Shown here in pieces: positions 51,478 to 61,007 of a stretch of 64,000 bases of DNA. The DNA is from Sulfitobacter albidus. Lineage in GTDB: Bacteria > Pseudomonadota > Alphaproteobacteria > Rhodobacterales > Rhodobacteraceae. A program made the translations under genes and the position numbers. The notes under the pieces are model-generated. The model was not told the origin of the DNA and searched no databases. It worked only from the letters and a program-made list of their open reading frames with translations. The DNA is taken from NCBI RefSeq assembly GCF_018200035.1, contig NZ_CP073581.1, positions 2,352,501 through 2,416,500 on the forward strand. The letters run 5' to 3'. Numbering within the stretch: the stretch's first letter is position 1; the number at the start of each line of letters is the position of its first letter.

Positions 51478-53148
51478 ATGACGCGCAACGGTGGCCAGCT
51501 TTTGGTACAATCGCTCATTGGGCTGGGCGCCCGCAAAAGCTTTGGCGTACCGGGGGAGAGCTACCTTGCCGTGCTGGATGCGCTGCACGATACGCCTGGC
51601 GCGCTGGATTTCGTGCTGTGCCGAAATGAAGGCGGGGCAGCCTTCATGGCCGCGGCCTATGGCAAGCTGACGGGGAACCCCGGCATCTGTCTCGTGACGC
51701 GCGGACCGGGGGCCACCAACGCCTCCATCGGGATTCACACCGCCATGCAGGACAGCGCGCCGATGATTGTCTTTGTGGGGCAGGTCGCCACGCACATGCG
51801 CGGGCGCGAGGCTTTTCAGGAGATAGACTATCGCGCGATGTTCGGCACCGTCGCCAAATGGGCGGTGGAAATCGACGCAGTCGACCGCATCCCCGAAATC
51901 CTCGCCCGCGCTTGGAAAACCGCGACCACCGGGCGCCCCGGCCCCGTGGTCATCGCCCTGCCAGAGGACATGCTGACCGCGATGAGCGACGCCGCGCCGC
52001 TGACGGCACCTGCCCCCTACGCCGAGGCAGCCCCGGACGCCGGGGCCCTCGCTCGCGCCGCTGATCTGCTGGGTCAGGCAAAGCGTCCGCTGATCCTCTA
52101 TGGCGGTTGCAACTGGACAGCCGAAGGCAGCGCCGCGCTCCAGCGCTTTGCCGAGAGTGCCGATATCCCCGTCGTGTCGGTCTTTCGCTATCAGGATCAG
52201 TTCGACAATCATTCCGATTGCTTTTGTGGCGAGGCCGGGGTGGGCATGATCCCGTCGGTGCGCGCGTTGATGGCGCAGGCGGATGTGATCCTGGCCGTCA
52301 ACAACCGCTTTGGCGAGAATTCGACCGATGGCTACACGCTGCTCGATGTGCCTACGCCCGCGCAGCGGCTGATCCATGTACACGGCTCCGATCTGGAACT
52401 GGGCAAGGTCTACCGCGCAGAGGTGGGTATTCACGCAGGCCCCAACGCCTTTGCCAAAGCGCTGGCCGAGCACCGCGTGCGCGGAGATTGGGCGCAATGG
52501 CGCGCGACAGGGCGGCAGGCGTATCTTGATGGGATGGAGCTGCCCGATCTGCCCTCGCCGGTAGACATGGGCAAAGTCACCGCGCACCTGCGTGAGGTGT
52601 TGCCGGGTGACGTGATCCTGACCAATGGCGCGGGCAATTTCACTGCCTGGCCCAATAAATTCTTTCCCTTCGGCCCGGAGGCGCGTCTGCTGGCGCCACA
52701 GGCCGGGGCGATGGGATACGGCCTGCCCGCCGCCATCGCGGCCAAGATCGCCCATCCCGACCGCTGCGTCATCTGCTTTGCGGGCGACGGGGATTTCCAG
52801 ATGAATTGCCAGGAACTTGCCACCGCCGCGCAGGCGGGTGCGCAGCCCATCGTGCTGATCCTGAACAACGGCATCTACGGCACGATCCGCGCCCATCAGG
52901 AGCGTCACTATCCCACGCGCGTCTCCGGCACCGATATGGTCAATCCCGATTTCGCCGCCCTCGCCCGCGCCTACGGATTTCACGGGGAGCGGGTCGCCCG
53001 GACCGAGGATTTTGCCGAGGCGTTCGACCGTGCGCTGGCCTCTCCCACCGGCGCGGTGCTGGATCTCGACATCGCGGCAGAGGCGCTCACACCGCGCAGC
53101 ACGCTCAGCGAGATCCGCGCCAGCGGACAGCGCGCGCAACAGGGCTAG
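51478..53148 (+). CDS. Thiamine diphosphate-dependent enzyme, acetolactate synthase-like
   Basis: A 556-residue enzyme of the acetolactate synthase/benzoylformate decarboxylase superfamily. N-terminal pyrimidine domain has FVLCRNEGGAAFMA with the catalytic Glu; GLVTRGPGATNAS-like LVTRGPGATNASIGIHTAMQ; central FAD-like domain; C-terminal ThDP domain with GDGDFQMNCQELATAAQAG and LNNGIYGTI. No small regulatory subunit follows, so it is probably not the isoleucine/valine enzyme; sulfoacetaldehyde, oxalyl or other 2-oxo acid chemistry is possible. Shares CTAG with the convergent gene. Confidence 0.88.
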   Translation: MTRNGGQLLVQSLIGLGARKSFGVPGESYLAVLDALHDTPGALDFVLCRNEGGAAFMAAAYGKLTGNPGICLVTRGPGATNASIGIHTAMQDSAPMIVFVGQVATHMRGREAFQEIDYRAMFGTVAKWAVEIDAVDRIPEILARAWKTATTGRPGPVVIALPEDMLTAMSDAAPLTAPAPYAEAAPDAGALARAADLLGQAKRPLILYGGCNWTAEGSAALQRFAESADIPVVSVFRYQDQFDNHSDCFCGEAGVGMIPSVRALMAQADVILAVNNRFGENSTDGYTLLDVPTPAQRLIHVHGSDLELGKVYRAEVGIHAGPNAFAKALAEHRVRGDWAQWRATGRQAYLDGMELPDLPSPVDMGKVTAHLREVLPGDVILTNGAGNFTAWPNKFFPFGPEARLLAPQAGAMGYGLPAAIAAKIAHPDRCVICFAGDGDFQMNCQELATAAQAGAQPIVLILNNGIYGTIRAHQERHYPTRVSGTDMVNPDFAALARAYGFHGERVARTEDFAEAFDRALASPTGAVLDLDIAAEALTPRSTLSEIRASGQRAQQG

Positions 53149-54122
53149 CCCATTCGCTTTATCGACCAGACCATGGCGGTGGCGTATCCGGCCTGCTCAA
53201 GCAGGGCAATCTTTGCGGCCCAGCCCGCCGGGCAGACGACAAATACCGCCTGCGTTCCCCGCGCGGCAAAAGCGGCCTCGCCCGCCTGCAACAATGCCGC
53301 GGCCCCTGTCCCACCCGCCGCAAGGTCGCGGTGGTAGAAATCGTCGATTACACCGACGGCGGAAATATCGTGGCCGACCGGGAAATGCAGCCGTGACGCC
53401 GGTTGCGCGATAAGATATCCCTCCACATCCGCAGCCGGCCCGTGCACCAGCATGTCGCGATCGGTAAGGGTCAGGCTGCGCTGCATCCACGCGCCGAACC
53501 GTGCATCGGCCTCGGGGTGGATCGCCCAGAACGGATCGATCTCGAACAGGATTTCCCGGTTTTCGGCGCTGCGCGCGACGATGCCGGGAATATCCTGTGC
53601 CGTCGCGGGCCGCGCAGCCTGCGCATCGCCCTGCGGCCCCTCGCGCGACAGATACAGCGTCAGCGGATCGTAGCCCGCCGCCACAAACGCCGCGCGCCAG
53701 TCGTCGCCCCGCACAAAACTGGTCAGCAGGATCTGCGCACCGGCGGCCCGCAACGCGCTTTCGGCTGCAGCCAGCAGCGCCGCGTGGGTTCCCGGCGCGG
53801 CATCATCCGCGACGGCATGGTCAGGCAGGATCAAACCGGGATCTCCCTGCGGGCCTGCGTAGATCGGCGGGACGGGCAAAAGCATCGCGTGAATGACGCC
53901 CGTCAGCCGCCCCGACTGCTCGGCCACAAGCCAGAATTGGCGAAAGGGCTGGTCCGGCCGGGTCAGTGCCGCGTGGACCGCGTCCGAAATCTCTGCGCGC
54001 AGATCGGGAGAGAGGCGCCAGAGCGCCGGATCGCCGGCCGCACGCGCACGGGCCGCGTCCTCCAGAAGCGCACTCATCTGCGCGATGTCCTCATGGGTGG
54101 CGGGGCGAATGATCTGCGGCAT
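53145..54122 (-). CDS. GNAT family N-acetyltransferase-like protein (two-domain)
   Basis: A 325-residue protein with two GNAT-like halves. N-terminal half begins MPQIIRPATHEDIAQMSALLED and contains QFWLVAEQSGRLTGVIHAML; the second half begins QAARPATAQDIPGIVARSAE and ends with AALLQAGEAAFAARGTQAVF and LLEQAGYATAMVWS. The 'RPAT.EDI' openings mark each repeat. Acceptor unknown. ATG 54122 chosen since the longer frame lies antisense to the regulator upstream. Confidence 0.78.
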   Translation of the reverse strand: MPQIIRPATHEDIAQMSALLEDAARARAAGDPALWRLSPDLRAEISDAVHAALTRPDQPFRQFWLVAEQSGRLTGVIHAMLLPVPPIYAGPQGDPGLILPDHAVADDAAPGTHAALLAAAESALRAAGAQILLTSFVRGDDWRAAFVAAGYDPLTLYLSREGPQGDAQAARPATAQDIPGIVARSAENREILFEIDPFWAIHPEADARFGAWMQRSLTLTDRDMLVHGPAADVEGYLIAQPASRLHFPVGHDISAVGVIDDFYHRDLAAGGTGAAALLQAGEAAFAARGTQAVFVVCPAGWAAKIALLEQAGYATAMVWSIKRMG

Positions 54123-54227
54123 GGCGGGCTCCTGTCGGCTTACCTTTGCATAGCGCGCGGGCGGGCGCGATTGACACCGCAGAAGGCATGGCCGAACCAT
54201 TAGAAAAACTATCGGCTGGAGGGCCAC

Positions 54228-55100
54228 GTGCACCGAATCAACCTCAACGCCCTGCGCGTCTTTGCCCTTGTGGTGCGCCACGGCACGCTGCAAGGGGCCG
54301 CGGATGCACTGGGATTGTCGCGCGGCGCGGTTTCCCAGCGGGTCAAACAGCTTGAGGCCGATCTGGGCGTCACCCTTCTGACGCGCGAGGCGCGTGGCGT
54401 GACACCGACCCCGGCGGGGGAGATCTGCGCCCGGGCCGTGGAGGACGCGCTTGCCCGCATCGACACCGCACTGGCCGACGTGCAGGGGGACGGGGCGGAG
54501 ATCACGGTCCACCTCGGCGCGTCGACGGCGAGCAAATGGCTGATGCCCCGCATGGCGGAGTTTGCGGCGGCCTTTCCCGCGCGCAGGCTATGCACCGAAA
54601 CCCATGACGCGATGCTGGCCCGCACCCTTGGGCGGCATGAATGCGCGCTTTGGCCCGGCGCGGCGCCTGACCCAAATCCTGCCCATCAGAGCCGGGCGCT
54701 GACCGAGCTGCGGCCCATTGCCGTTTGCCAGCCCGATCTGGTGCCTTCCGACACGCCCGTGACGCTTGAAGCGGTGTTGGATCTGCCGCTTTTGCAGGAT
54801 GCGCACCGCCGCTGGGACCGGCTGATTGCAGGCAGCGGACGGGCGGCAGCGCGGCCGATCCTGAATTTCGACCGCGCAGCCCTTGCCATCGCGGCTGCGA
54901 TCGGGGGGCACGGGGTCTGCATCGCCGCCGATTATCTGGTGGCGGATGATCTGCGCCAAGGGCGGCTCGTACATCTGTGGACCGCGGCGGATGCGCCACC
55001 GACCCGGTGGCTTTATGTCTCGTGGTCGCGCGACCCGTCTGCCCAGCGCGACATGGCGCCGGTCATCGATTGGCTGCAAGACGCCTTTGCCAGAACGTGA
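54228..55100 (+). CDS. LysR family transcriptional regulator (GcvA-like)
   Basis: A 290-residue regulator with N-terminal helix-turn-helix (LRVFALVVRHGTLQGAADAL, SRGAVSQRVKQLEADLGVTL, TREARGVTPTPAG) and a periplasmic-binding-like effector domain with ASTASKWLMPRMAEFAAAFP, which is the GcvA/AmpR style. It starts at GTG 54228 with GGAGGG upstream. It lies between a GNAT gene and an M24 peptidase gene and may control either. Confidence 0.9.
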   Translation: MHRINLNALRVFALVVRHGTLQGAADALGLSRGAVSQRVKQLEADLGVTLLTREARGVTPTPAGEICARAVEDALARIDTALADVQGDGAEITVHLGASTASKWLMPRMAEFAAAFPARRLCTETHDAMLARTLGRHECALWPGAAPDPNPAHQSRALTELRPIAVCQPDLVPSDTPVTLEAVLDLPLLQDAHRRWDRLIAGSGRAAARPILNFDRAALAIAAAIGGHGVCIAADYLVADDLRQGRLVHLWTAADAPPTRWLYVSWSRDPSAQRDMAPVIDWLQDAFART

Positions 55101-55157
55101 GCGGGGGGGCTTGGCGCGCGCTCTGCACCCTGACCCCCTCTTGACACCCGCGGAGCA

Positions 55158-55171
55158 CAGGCGACAGCCTG
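55158..55171. promoter_or_regulatory. Inverted repeat and -35-like element upstream of the M24 gene
   Basis: A perfect TTGACA at 55141-55146 lies about 50 bases before the M24 ATG. The region where its -10 would fall is occupied by CAGGC-GACA-GCCTG, a 14-base palindrome. An operator overlapping the core promoter would fit repression or LysR control, but no good -10 is visible. Confidence 0.3.
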
Positions 55172-55197
55172 CGACAAACCGCAGAGAGGAGCGCCCC

Positions 55198-56337
55198 ATG
55201 CCGACCCGTGGCTTTCCCACCGCCGAATACGAGGCCCGCACCGCCCGCGCGCAGGAACGCATGGCCGAGCGCGGGCTTGAAGGGATGCTTCTGAGTACCG
55301 AGGCCGACGTCCGCTATTTCACCGGGTTTCACACCGCTTTCTGGCAAAGCCCGACACGCCCGTGGTTCGTGTTGCTCCCTGCGGCGGGTAAACCGGTCGC
55401 CGTCATTCCCGAGATCGGCGTCCCGCTGATGCGCACCACCTGGGTCGACGATATCCGCAGTTGGCCCGCACCCGATCCTGACGACGACGGGGTTTCGCTG
55501 CTGATCGAATTGCTGTCCCCGCTGAGCCGCCTCGGCCTGCCAATGGGTCACGAGACCCACCTGCGCATGCCGCTGGCCGATTGGACGCGAATGCGCGCGG
55601 CACTGCCGGGCCTTGAGATCGAGGATGCGACAGAAATCACCCAAGGGCTGCGCGCGATCAAATCGGAGGCCGAAATCGCCAAGATTGCGCATATCTGTGC
55701 GATTGGCGCGCGCGCCTTTTCGCAGGTGCCTGAATTTGCGCTGACGGGCGCGCCGCTTGACGGTGTCTTTCGCGCCTTTCGCCGCGCGGCACTGACGGAA
55801 GGCGCCGATGAGGTGCCCTATCTGGTCGGCGCGGCGGCGCAGGGTGGCTACGCCGATGTGATCTCTCCCCCGGATGCACAGCCGTTGGCCACGGGCGATA
55901 TCCTGATGCTCGATTCCGGATGCAGTTGGGACGGCTATTTCTGCGATTTTGACCGCAACTGGGCGATTGGCCCCCCGACCGACGCCGCGCGGCGTGCATA
56001 CGATACGCTTTGGACGGCTACACAGGCGGGGATCGACGCGGCGCGCCCCGGTGCCACCTGCCGTGATCTTTACGACGCCATGGCGCGGTCGCTGGGCACC
56101 AGTGGCGGCAATGTCGGTCGGCTGGGCCACGGGTTGGGGATGCAACTGACCGAACAGCCCTCCCTCGCCGCCTTTGACGAGACGCCGCTTGCCGCCGGTA
56201 TGGTGCTGACGATCGAGCCGTCGCTGCCCTACGGGGACGGCCTGATGATGGTGCACGAAGAGAACATCGTCGTGCAGGACGGGCCCGCCGCGCTGCTCAC
56301 CCCGCGCGCGGAGCCGGAGTTACCCGTGATCGGTTAG
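55198..56337 (+). CDS. M24 family metallopeptidase (Xaa-Pro peptidase type)
   Basis: A 379-residue protein with a creatinase-like N-terminal domain and a pita-bread C-terminal domain. All five metal ligands are present: Asp in MLDSGCSWDGYFCDFDRNW (two Asp), His in LGHGLGMQLTEQPS, Glu in TIEPSLPYG and Glu in VHEENIVV. It is a cytoplasmic enzyme cleaving peptides or related amides; ectoine hydrolase and DddP lyase are relatives but I cannot assign those. Strong site GAGAGGAG before the ATG. Its stop overlaps ptsP by four bases. Confidence 0.88.
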   Translation: MPTRGFPTAEYEARTARAQERMAERGLEGMLLSTEADVRYFTGFHTAFWQSPTRPWFVLLPAAGKPVAVIPEIGVPLMRTTWVDDIRSWPAPDPDDDGVSLLIELLSPLSRLGLPMGHETHLRMPLADWTRMRAALPGLEIEDATEITQGLRAIKSEAEIAKIAHICAIGARAFSQVPEFALTGAPLDGVFRAFRRAALTEGADEVPYLVGAAAQGGYADVISPPDAQPLATGDILMLDSGCSWDGYFCDFDRNWAIGPPTDAARRAYDTLWTATQAGIDAARPGATCRDLYDAMARSLGTSGGNVGRLGHGLGMQLTEQPSLAAFDETPLAAGMVLTIEPSLPYGDGLMMVHEENIVVQDGPAALLTPRAEPELPVIG

Positions 56338-58574
56338 TATTGTTCGCGCAGATAGGTCATCACGCTTTCGCGTACTGACATCTCGCCGCGCGTGCGTGCG
56401 TCCGCGATCACCCGTGCCACGTCGTTCAGATCACACCGGCGCAGCAGGCTTTTGACCGGTCCGATCGAGGCGGGGCGCATGCTGAGATGCCGGAACCCGA
56501 TGGCGGCAAAACACAGCGCCTCGACCGGACGGCCCGCGTCCTCCCCGCAGAACGATACCGGCGTGTTGCTTGCGTCGCAACGTGCGACGATATCCTGCAA
56601 GAACGTCAGAAAGCTGACGTTGAGCGTGTCGTAGCGGCGGCGCACACGCTCGTTTTCGCGGTCGGCGGCAAAGAAAAACTGTTTCAGGTCGTTACCCCCG
56701 ATGGACAGGAAATCGACCTCTTCAAAGAATTTCGGCGGCGCAAATCCCAAGCTTGGGGTTTCGAGCATCGCGCCCACCTCGATCGAGGAGGGCAGCGTGT
56801 GGCCCAGCCGCGCCTCGCGCTCCAGCGTTCGGTCGACCTCGGCGCGCGCGGCGCGGTACTCCTCCAGCTGCGCGACAAAGGGAAACATCACCGTGAGCGG
56901 CCCGCCGTTGGCGGCGCGCATCAGCGCCTGCAACTGCATCCGCATGATGCCCGGCTTGTCCAGCCCCACGCGGATCGCGCGCCAGCCCATTGCCGGGTTC
57001 GGCTCGTCGTTGGGCTTCATATAGGGCAGCACCTTGTCCGACCCGATGTCGAGCGTGCGAAACACCACCCGTTTGCCCTGCGCGGCCTCCAGCACCCGGC
57101 TATAGAGCGCGCTCAGCTCGGACCGGCGGGGCATCTGGTTGCGCACCAGAAACTGTAGCTCGGTGCGGAACAGGCCCACACCCTCGGCGCCGGAATTCTC
57201 AAGCGATGGCAGATCCGCCATCAGCCCCGCGTTCATCTGCAGCCCGATCCGGGTGCCGCATTTGGTCACCGCAGGTTTGTCACGGATCGAACGGTAGCGT
57301 TCCTGCGCCTCGGCCTGCATCGCGATCTTGTCGCGAAAGGCGGTGGCAACGCTATCCTCGGGGCGCAGGTGCACGATGCCCTGTTCACCGTCGACCATGA
57401 CGTGATCGCCGTTGAGCGCCTCAAGCGTCACGCGGCCCGCGTGTACGATCAGCGGGATCGCCAGCGCACGCGCGACAATCGCCGCATGGCTGCCGACCGA
57501 TCCGTTCTCCAGGATGATGCCGCGCAGGCTGCGCCCGTATTCCAGCAATTCCGCCGGACCGATGTTGCGGGCCACGAGGATCGGATCAGAGGGCAGCTCT
57601 GCCCCCGTGTCACTGCCCTGCCCGGTCAGGATGCGCAGCAGACGATTCGACAGATCGTCCAGATCGCTGAGCCGTTCGCGCAGATAGGCATCGGTGGACT
57701 GCCCGATACGAGAGCGGGCGAGCGATTGCTCTTTCTCCACCGCCGCCTCGGCGCTGAGGCCCTGGGCGATGTCGGCCTGCATCCGCTTCATCCAGCTTTT
57801 GGAATTGGCGAACATGCGGTAGGTTTCGATCACCTGCTGCTGGTCGTTGTCCTCGACCGCCATCGTCATCATCTGATCCACGCTCAGGCGCAGGGTATCG
57901 ACGGCATCGGTCAGGCGCGCGCTTTCGGTTTCGGGATCGTCAGCGATGAGGTTCGAGACCACCACCCGCGGCTCGTGCAGCCAGACATGCCCCTCGGCCA
58001 CGCCTTCCTGTGCGACGGTGCCGCGCAGCATCACCGGCTGGGAATGGCGCGCGGACATCGCCGCCCCCTCGCCCACGAACGCGCCCAGCTCGGTCATCTC
58101 CGCCAGCACCATGGCGACGACTTCGAGGGCATAGACCTCATCGGCGGAGAATTCGCGCGCGGTCTTGGATTGCACGACCAACACGCCCAATGTCTCTCCC
58201 AACCGCTGGATCGGGACACCGAGGAAGCTGGAATAGATCTCCTCCCCCGTCTCGGGCATGTAGCGAAAGCCCTTGGCCTGCGGCGCATCGGGCGTGTTGA
58301 CCACCCGGCGGCGTTTTGCCACCCGGCCGACCAGCCCCTCGCCCATGCGCATCCGTGTCTGGTGAACAGCGTCCTTGTTCAGACCTTCGGTCGCGCACAG
58401 CTCAAGCGTGTCCTCGTCGCGGAACAGATAGATCGAGCACACCTCACACCCCATCGAAGTGGCGATGAGATGGGTAATGTTATCAAGCCGCTCCTGCCCG
58501 GCCGCATCCGCCGCCATCGCATCGCGCAGGCGCCCCAGCAGCTTGCGGCTGTCGGTATCTTTGCGTTCGGGCAT
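56334..58574 (-). CDS. ptsP: Phosphoenolpyruvate--protein phosphotransferase PtsP (EI-Ntr)
   Basis: A 746-residue first enzyme of the nitrogen PTS. Order: GAF sensor domain (about residues 20-160; HLIATSMGCEVCSIYLFRD, YSSFLGVPIQRLGETLGVL), EI N-terminal helical domain, the phosphohistidine segment NGSVGSHAAIVARALAIP, and the PEP-binding TIM barrel (GVGLFRTELQFLVRNQMP, FRTLDIGSDKVLPY, FLSIGGNDLKQFFFAADREN, FCGEDAGRP). It phosphorylates NPr and through it EIIA-Ntr, linking PEP and nitrogen status. ATG 58574 chosen; the longer frame reads into the intergenic region. Confidence 0.95.
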   Translation of the reverse strand: MPERKDTDSRKLLGRLRDAMAADAAGQERLDNITHLIATSMGCEVCSIYLFRDEDTLELCATEGLNKDAVHQTRMRMGEGLVGRVAKRRRVVNTPDAPQAKGFRYMPETGEEIYSSFLGVPIQRLGETLGVLVVQSKTAREFSADEVYALEVVAMVLAEMTELGAFVGEGAAMSARHSQPVMLRGTVAQEGVAEGHVWLHEPRVVVSNLIADDPETESARLTDAVDTLRLSVDQMMTMAVEDNDQQQVIETYRMFANSKSWMKRMQADIAQGLSAEAAVEKEQSLARSRIGQSTDAYLRERLSDLDDLSNRLLRILTGQGSDTGAELPSDPILVARNIGPAELLEYGRSLRGIILENGSVGSHAAIVARALAIPLIVHAGRVTLEALNGDHVMVDGEQGIVHLRPEDSVATAFRDKIAMQAEAQERYRSIRDKPAVTKCGTRIGLQMNAGLMADLPSLENSGAEGVGLFRTELQFLVRNQMPRRSELSALYSRVLEAAQGKRVVFRTLDIGSDKVLPYMKPNDEPNPAMGWRAIRVGLDKPGIMRMQLQALMRAANGGPLTVMFPFVAQLEEYRAARAEVDRTLEREARLGHTLPSSIEVGAMLETPSLGFAPPKFFEEVDFLSIGGNDLKQFFFAADRENERVRRRYDTLNVSFLTFLQDIVARCDASNTPVSFCGEDAGRPVEALCFAAIGFRHLSMRPASIGPVKSLLRRCDLNDVARVIADARTRGEMSVRESVMTYLREQY

Positions 58575-58706
58575 GGTGCTCAAGATCTCACATGAATTGC
58601 GTTGTCGAATGACAGCATAGACCACACCGATCCCAAAGACGAAATGCCTCAATTGGGGATCAGTGTGACCTTTCAGTGTCTTCGCACATTCATGCTTGCG
58701 GTCGGA

Positions 58707-58895
58707 TCACCCCGATCCGAAGGAATGACCCTTGCCGCATTGGTGCTGTCCCGAATGTCCGAAATCAAGCACACAGCGCGAATCGCAGTGCGCCTCGCCA
58801 TCGGCGTCGGCTTTCCGGTCCGCTTCGGACCAGAAGTGCAAAACACCGCAAACCGTTTCGGAGGACCAGGAAGGCGTTTGGGTCGTATCAGCCAT
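58707..58895 (-). CDS. 62-residue Cys/His-rich protein between lysC and ptsP
   Basis: A short protein MADTTQTPSWSSETVCGVLH... continuing EAHCDSRCVLDFGHSGQHQC and KGHSF. It has four cysteines and at least four histidines, which could bind zinc. An AAGGA site lies eight bases before the ATG, and a terminator of lysC lies upstream, so it probably has its own promoter in 58896-58962. Function unknown. Confidence 0.6.
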   Translation of the reverse strand: MADTTQTPSWSSETVCGVLHFWSEADRKADADGEAHCDSRCVLDFGHSGQHQCGKGHSFGSG

Positions 58896-58962
58896 AGGTA
58901 AAATCCTTTTTCATAATTGGCATTCTCCCCGGAAAAAATTGAGGAGCCCCAAAAATCTATTA

Positions 58963-59002
58963 AACGAAAACCGCCCGCGTCAACCTTGCGGTCGTGGGCG
59001 GT
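58963..59002 (-). terminator. Intrinsic terminator after lysC
   Basis: On the minus strand ACCGCCCACG pairs with CGCGGGCGGT (one mismatch) around a 13-base loop and is followed by TTTTCGTTTAAT. Position is 40-80 bases past the lysC stop. Confidence 0.7.
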
Positions 59003-59042
59003 CTGCGTTCACAAAAAGGGTGAGTACCGGGCTGTCGCGGCC

Positions 59043-60281
59043 TCAGGCCGCCTTGTCGAGGCCAAAGGCGTCGTGCAGTGCCTGCACGGCCAGTTCCATG
59101 TATTTGCGGTCGATCAGCACGCTGATCTTGATCTCGGAGGTGGTGATGACCTTGATGTTGATCCCCTCGTCAGAGAGCACCTTGAACATCTTGGCGGCCA
59201 CCCCTGTGTGGCTGCGCATGCCGATACCTACGACCGACACCTTGGCGACCCCCTCGTCCGCGATCAGCTCGGCGTAGTTGATCACGCCGGCTTGCGCCGC
59301 CTTGGCCATCGCCGCATCGGCGTGTTTCACCTGATCGACGGGGCAGGACCACGTCATGTCGGTGCGCCCTTCCTCCGCGATGTTCTGCACGATCATGTCA
59401 ACGTTGACGCCCGCCTCGCTGAGCGCGGTAAAGATCGTGGCGGCGATGCCGGGGCGGTCGGCGACCGACACCAGCGTCATCTTGGCCTCATCGCGGCTGA
59501 ACGCGACCCCGGCGACAACATTGCTTTCCATGATTTCCTCCTCATCGCAGACGAGCGTTCCAGCCTCGTCGCTTTGTTCCTCAAAACTCGACAGCACCCG
59601 CAGTTTGACCTTGTAGCGCATCGCCAACTCGACCGAACGGGTTTGCAGCACCTTGGCGCCCAGCGACGCCAGCTCCAGCATCTCCTCGAAAGAGATCTTG
59701 TCGAGCTTGCGCGCCTTGGATTCCACACGTGGATCGGTGGTGTAAACGCCATCGACGTCGGTGTAGATGTCACAACGCTCCGCCTCGAAAGCGGCGGCAA
59801 AGGCGACGGCGGTCGTGTCGGATCCGCCCCGGCCCAACGTGGTGATGCGCCCCTCGGGACTGACGCCCTGAAAGCCCGCCACCACGGCCACCCGCATCCC
59901 ATCCGCGAATTTCGCGCGCAGGTTTTCGGGCGGGATTTCCTCGATGCGGGCGGCGGAATGGGCGGAGGTGGTTTTCACCGGTACCTGCCAGCCCTGCCAG
60001 CTGCGCGCGGGAATATCCATTTCCTGCAGGGTCAGCGCCATCAGACCGGCGGTCACGTTTTCGCCCGACGACACGACGGCGTCGTATTCGCGCGCGTCAT
60101 ACATCGCGGAGGTCTCGTTGACCCAGCCGACCAGTTCGTTCGTCTTGCCCGACATGGCCGAGACGATGACGATCACATCATAGCCCTTGGCCACCTCGAC
60201 GCCGACCCGTTTGGCCGCGCGGCGGATCCGGTCAAGCGTGGCCACGGACGTGCCGCCGAATTTCATCACCAGAACAGGCAT
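59043..60281 (-). CDS. lysC: Aspartate kinase
   Basis: A 412-residue cytoplasmic enzyme phosphorylating aspartate, the entry to lysine, threonine and methionine synthesis. N-terminal VMKFGGTSVA, VVSAMSGKTN, GRGGSDTTAVAFAAAF and CDIYTDVDGVYTTDPRV are kinase motifs; two ACT domains follow (VADRPGIAATIFTALSEAG and IGMRSHTGVAAKMFKVLSDE), the site of lysine/threonine feedback. ATG 60281 (MPVLVMKFGG) has GAGGG upstream. Confidence 0.96.
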   Translation of the reverse strand: MPVLVMKFGGTSVATLDRIRRAAKRVGVEVAKGYDVIVIVSAMSGKTNELVGWVNETSAMYDAREYDAVVSSGENVTAGLMALTLQEMDIPARSWQGWQVPVKTTSAHSAARIEEIPPENLRAKFADGMRVAVVAGFQGVSPEGRITTLGRGGSDTTAVAFAAAFEAERCDIYTDVDGVYTTDPRVESKARKLDKISFEEMLELASLGAKVLQTRSVELAMRYKVKLRVLSSFEEQSDEAGTLVCDEEEIMESNVVAGVAFSRDEAKMTLVSVADRPGIAATIFTALSEAGVNVDMIVQNIAEEGRTDMTWSCPVDQVKHADAAMAKAAQAGVINYAELIADEGVAKVSVVGIGMRSHTGVAAKMFKVLSDEGINIKVITTSEIKISVLIDRKYMELAVQALHDAFGLDKAA

Positions 60282-60350
60282 CACACCCTCTTGTTGCAAT
60301 TTCGCCGCCGGGGTACGCCAAGCGGGCCGGGCACGCAAGAGTGCGGCGCG

Positions 60351-60995
60351 CTACATGGGCATCGGATCCCCGTTCCACATTTCGAAACAGCCCGTCGTCG
60401 CGAGATCGAGTGCGTCAAAGCGTGCGACCAGCCCCGCCACCGAGGTGGCGACGTCAATATCCGCGTCCATGCTGCCCATATCGGTCTGCACCCAGCCGGG
60501 ATGATAGATACCCACGGCGATGCCTTCGGGTTTCAGATCGACGGCGAGGTTGCGCCCGAGGTTGAGCGCCGCCGCTTTGCTGGACCGATAGATATAGCTT
60601 TTCCCGCCCGCTCGCGTGCTTGACCCCATCTGCGAGGAGATGATCGCGATGCGCGGGGCCGCAGCACGGCGCAGATGGGGCAGCAGCGCCTGAACGCTCA
60701 GAAACACGCCCGTGACATTCGCGGCAAAGGTCTGCGCCCACAGATCCGCGCCAAACCCGGTCTCCAGATCGTGCCCCTTGTCGAGGTAGACGCCCGCGTT
60801 GCAGATCAGCAGATCAACCGCGCGATCGCCCAGTGTGGCGGCCATGGCGCTGTGCCCCGAAGGTTGCGTCACATCGAGCTGGATTTCGGCCCCGGTCCCC
60901 CGGCTGGTGCCGAACACATCCTCGCCCCGGGCGCGGTAGGCATCGGCCAGCCCCGCGCCGATTCCGCGGCTCGTTCCTGTAATCACGGTCGTCAT
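60351..60995 (-). CDS. Short-chain dehydrogenase/reductase
   Basis: A 214-residue SDR: cofactor loop TGTSRGIGAGLADAY (residues 6-20), LLICNAGVYLDKG, IAIISSQMGSST with the active Ser, and YIYRSSKAAALNLGR with Tyr and Lys of YxxxK. It lacks a long substrate-binding C-terminus; substrate unknown. It starts 12 bases after the DUF1178 gene and precedes lysC by 69 bases, so a NUDIX-DUF1178-SDR-lysC transcription run is possible. Confidence 0.87.
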   Translation of the reverse strand: MTTVITGTSRGIGAGLADAYRARGEDVFGTSRGTGAEIQLDVTQPSGHSAMAATLGDRAVDLLICNAGVYLDKGHDLETGFGADLWAQTFAANVTGVFLSVQALLPHLRRAAAPRIAIISSQMGSSTRAGGKSYIYRSSKAAALNLGRNLAVDLKPEGIAVGIYHPGWVQTDMGSMDADIDVATSVAGLVARFDALDLATTGCFEMWNGDPMPM

Positions 60996-61007
60996 GGCGG
61001 GCTATCC

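Noticed and set aside
51478..53148. ThDP enzyme as the biosynthetic acetolactate synthase IlvB
   Set aside because: No ilvN or ilvC follows and the sequence differs from typical IlvB in the central domain, so only the superfamily is named.
55198..56337. M24 protein as the DMSP lyase DddP
   Set aside because: DddP belongs to the same fold and the organism group fits, but I could not see DddP-specific residues and the general M24 metal site is shared by all members.
57369..60623. Plus-strand frames of 408 and 568 codons opposite ptsP and lysC
   Set aside because: They are antisense to well-conserved enzymes and show no domain.
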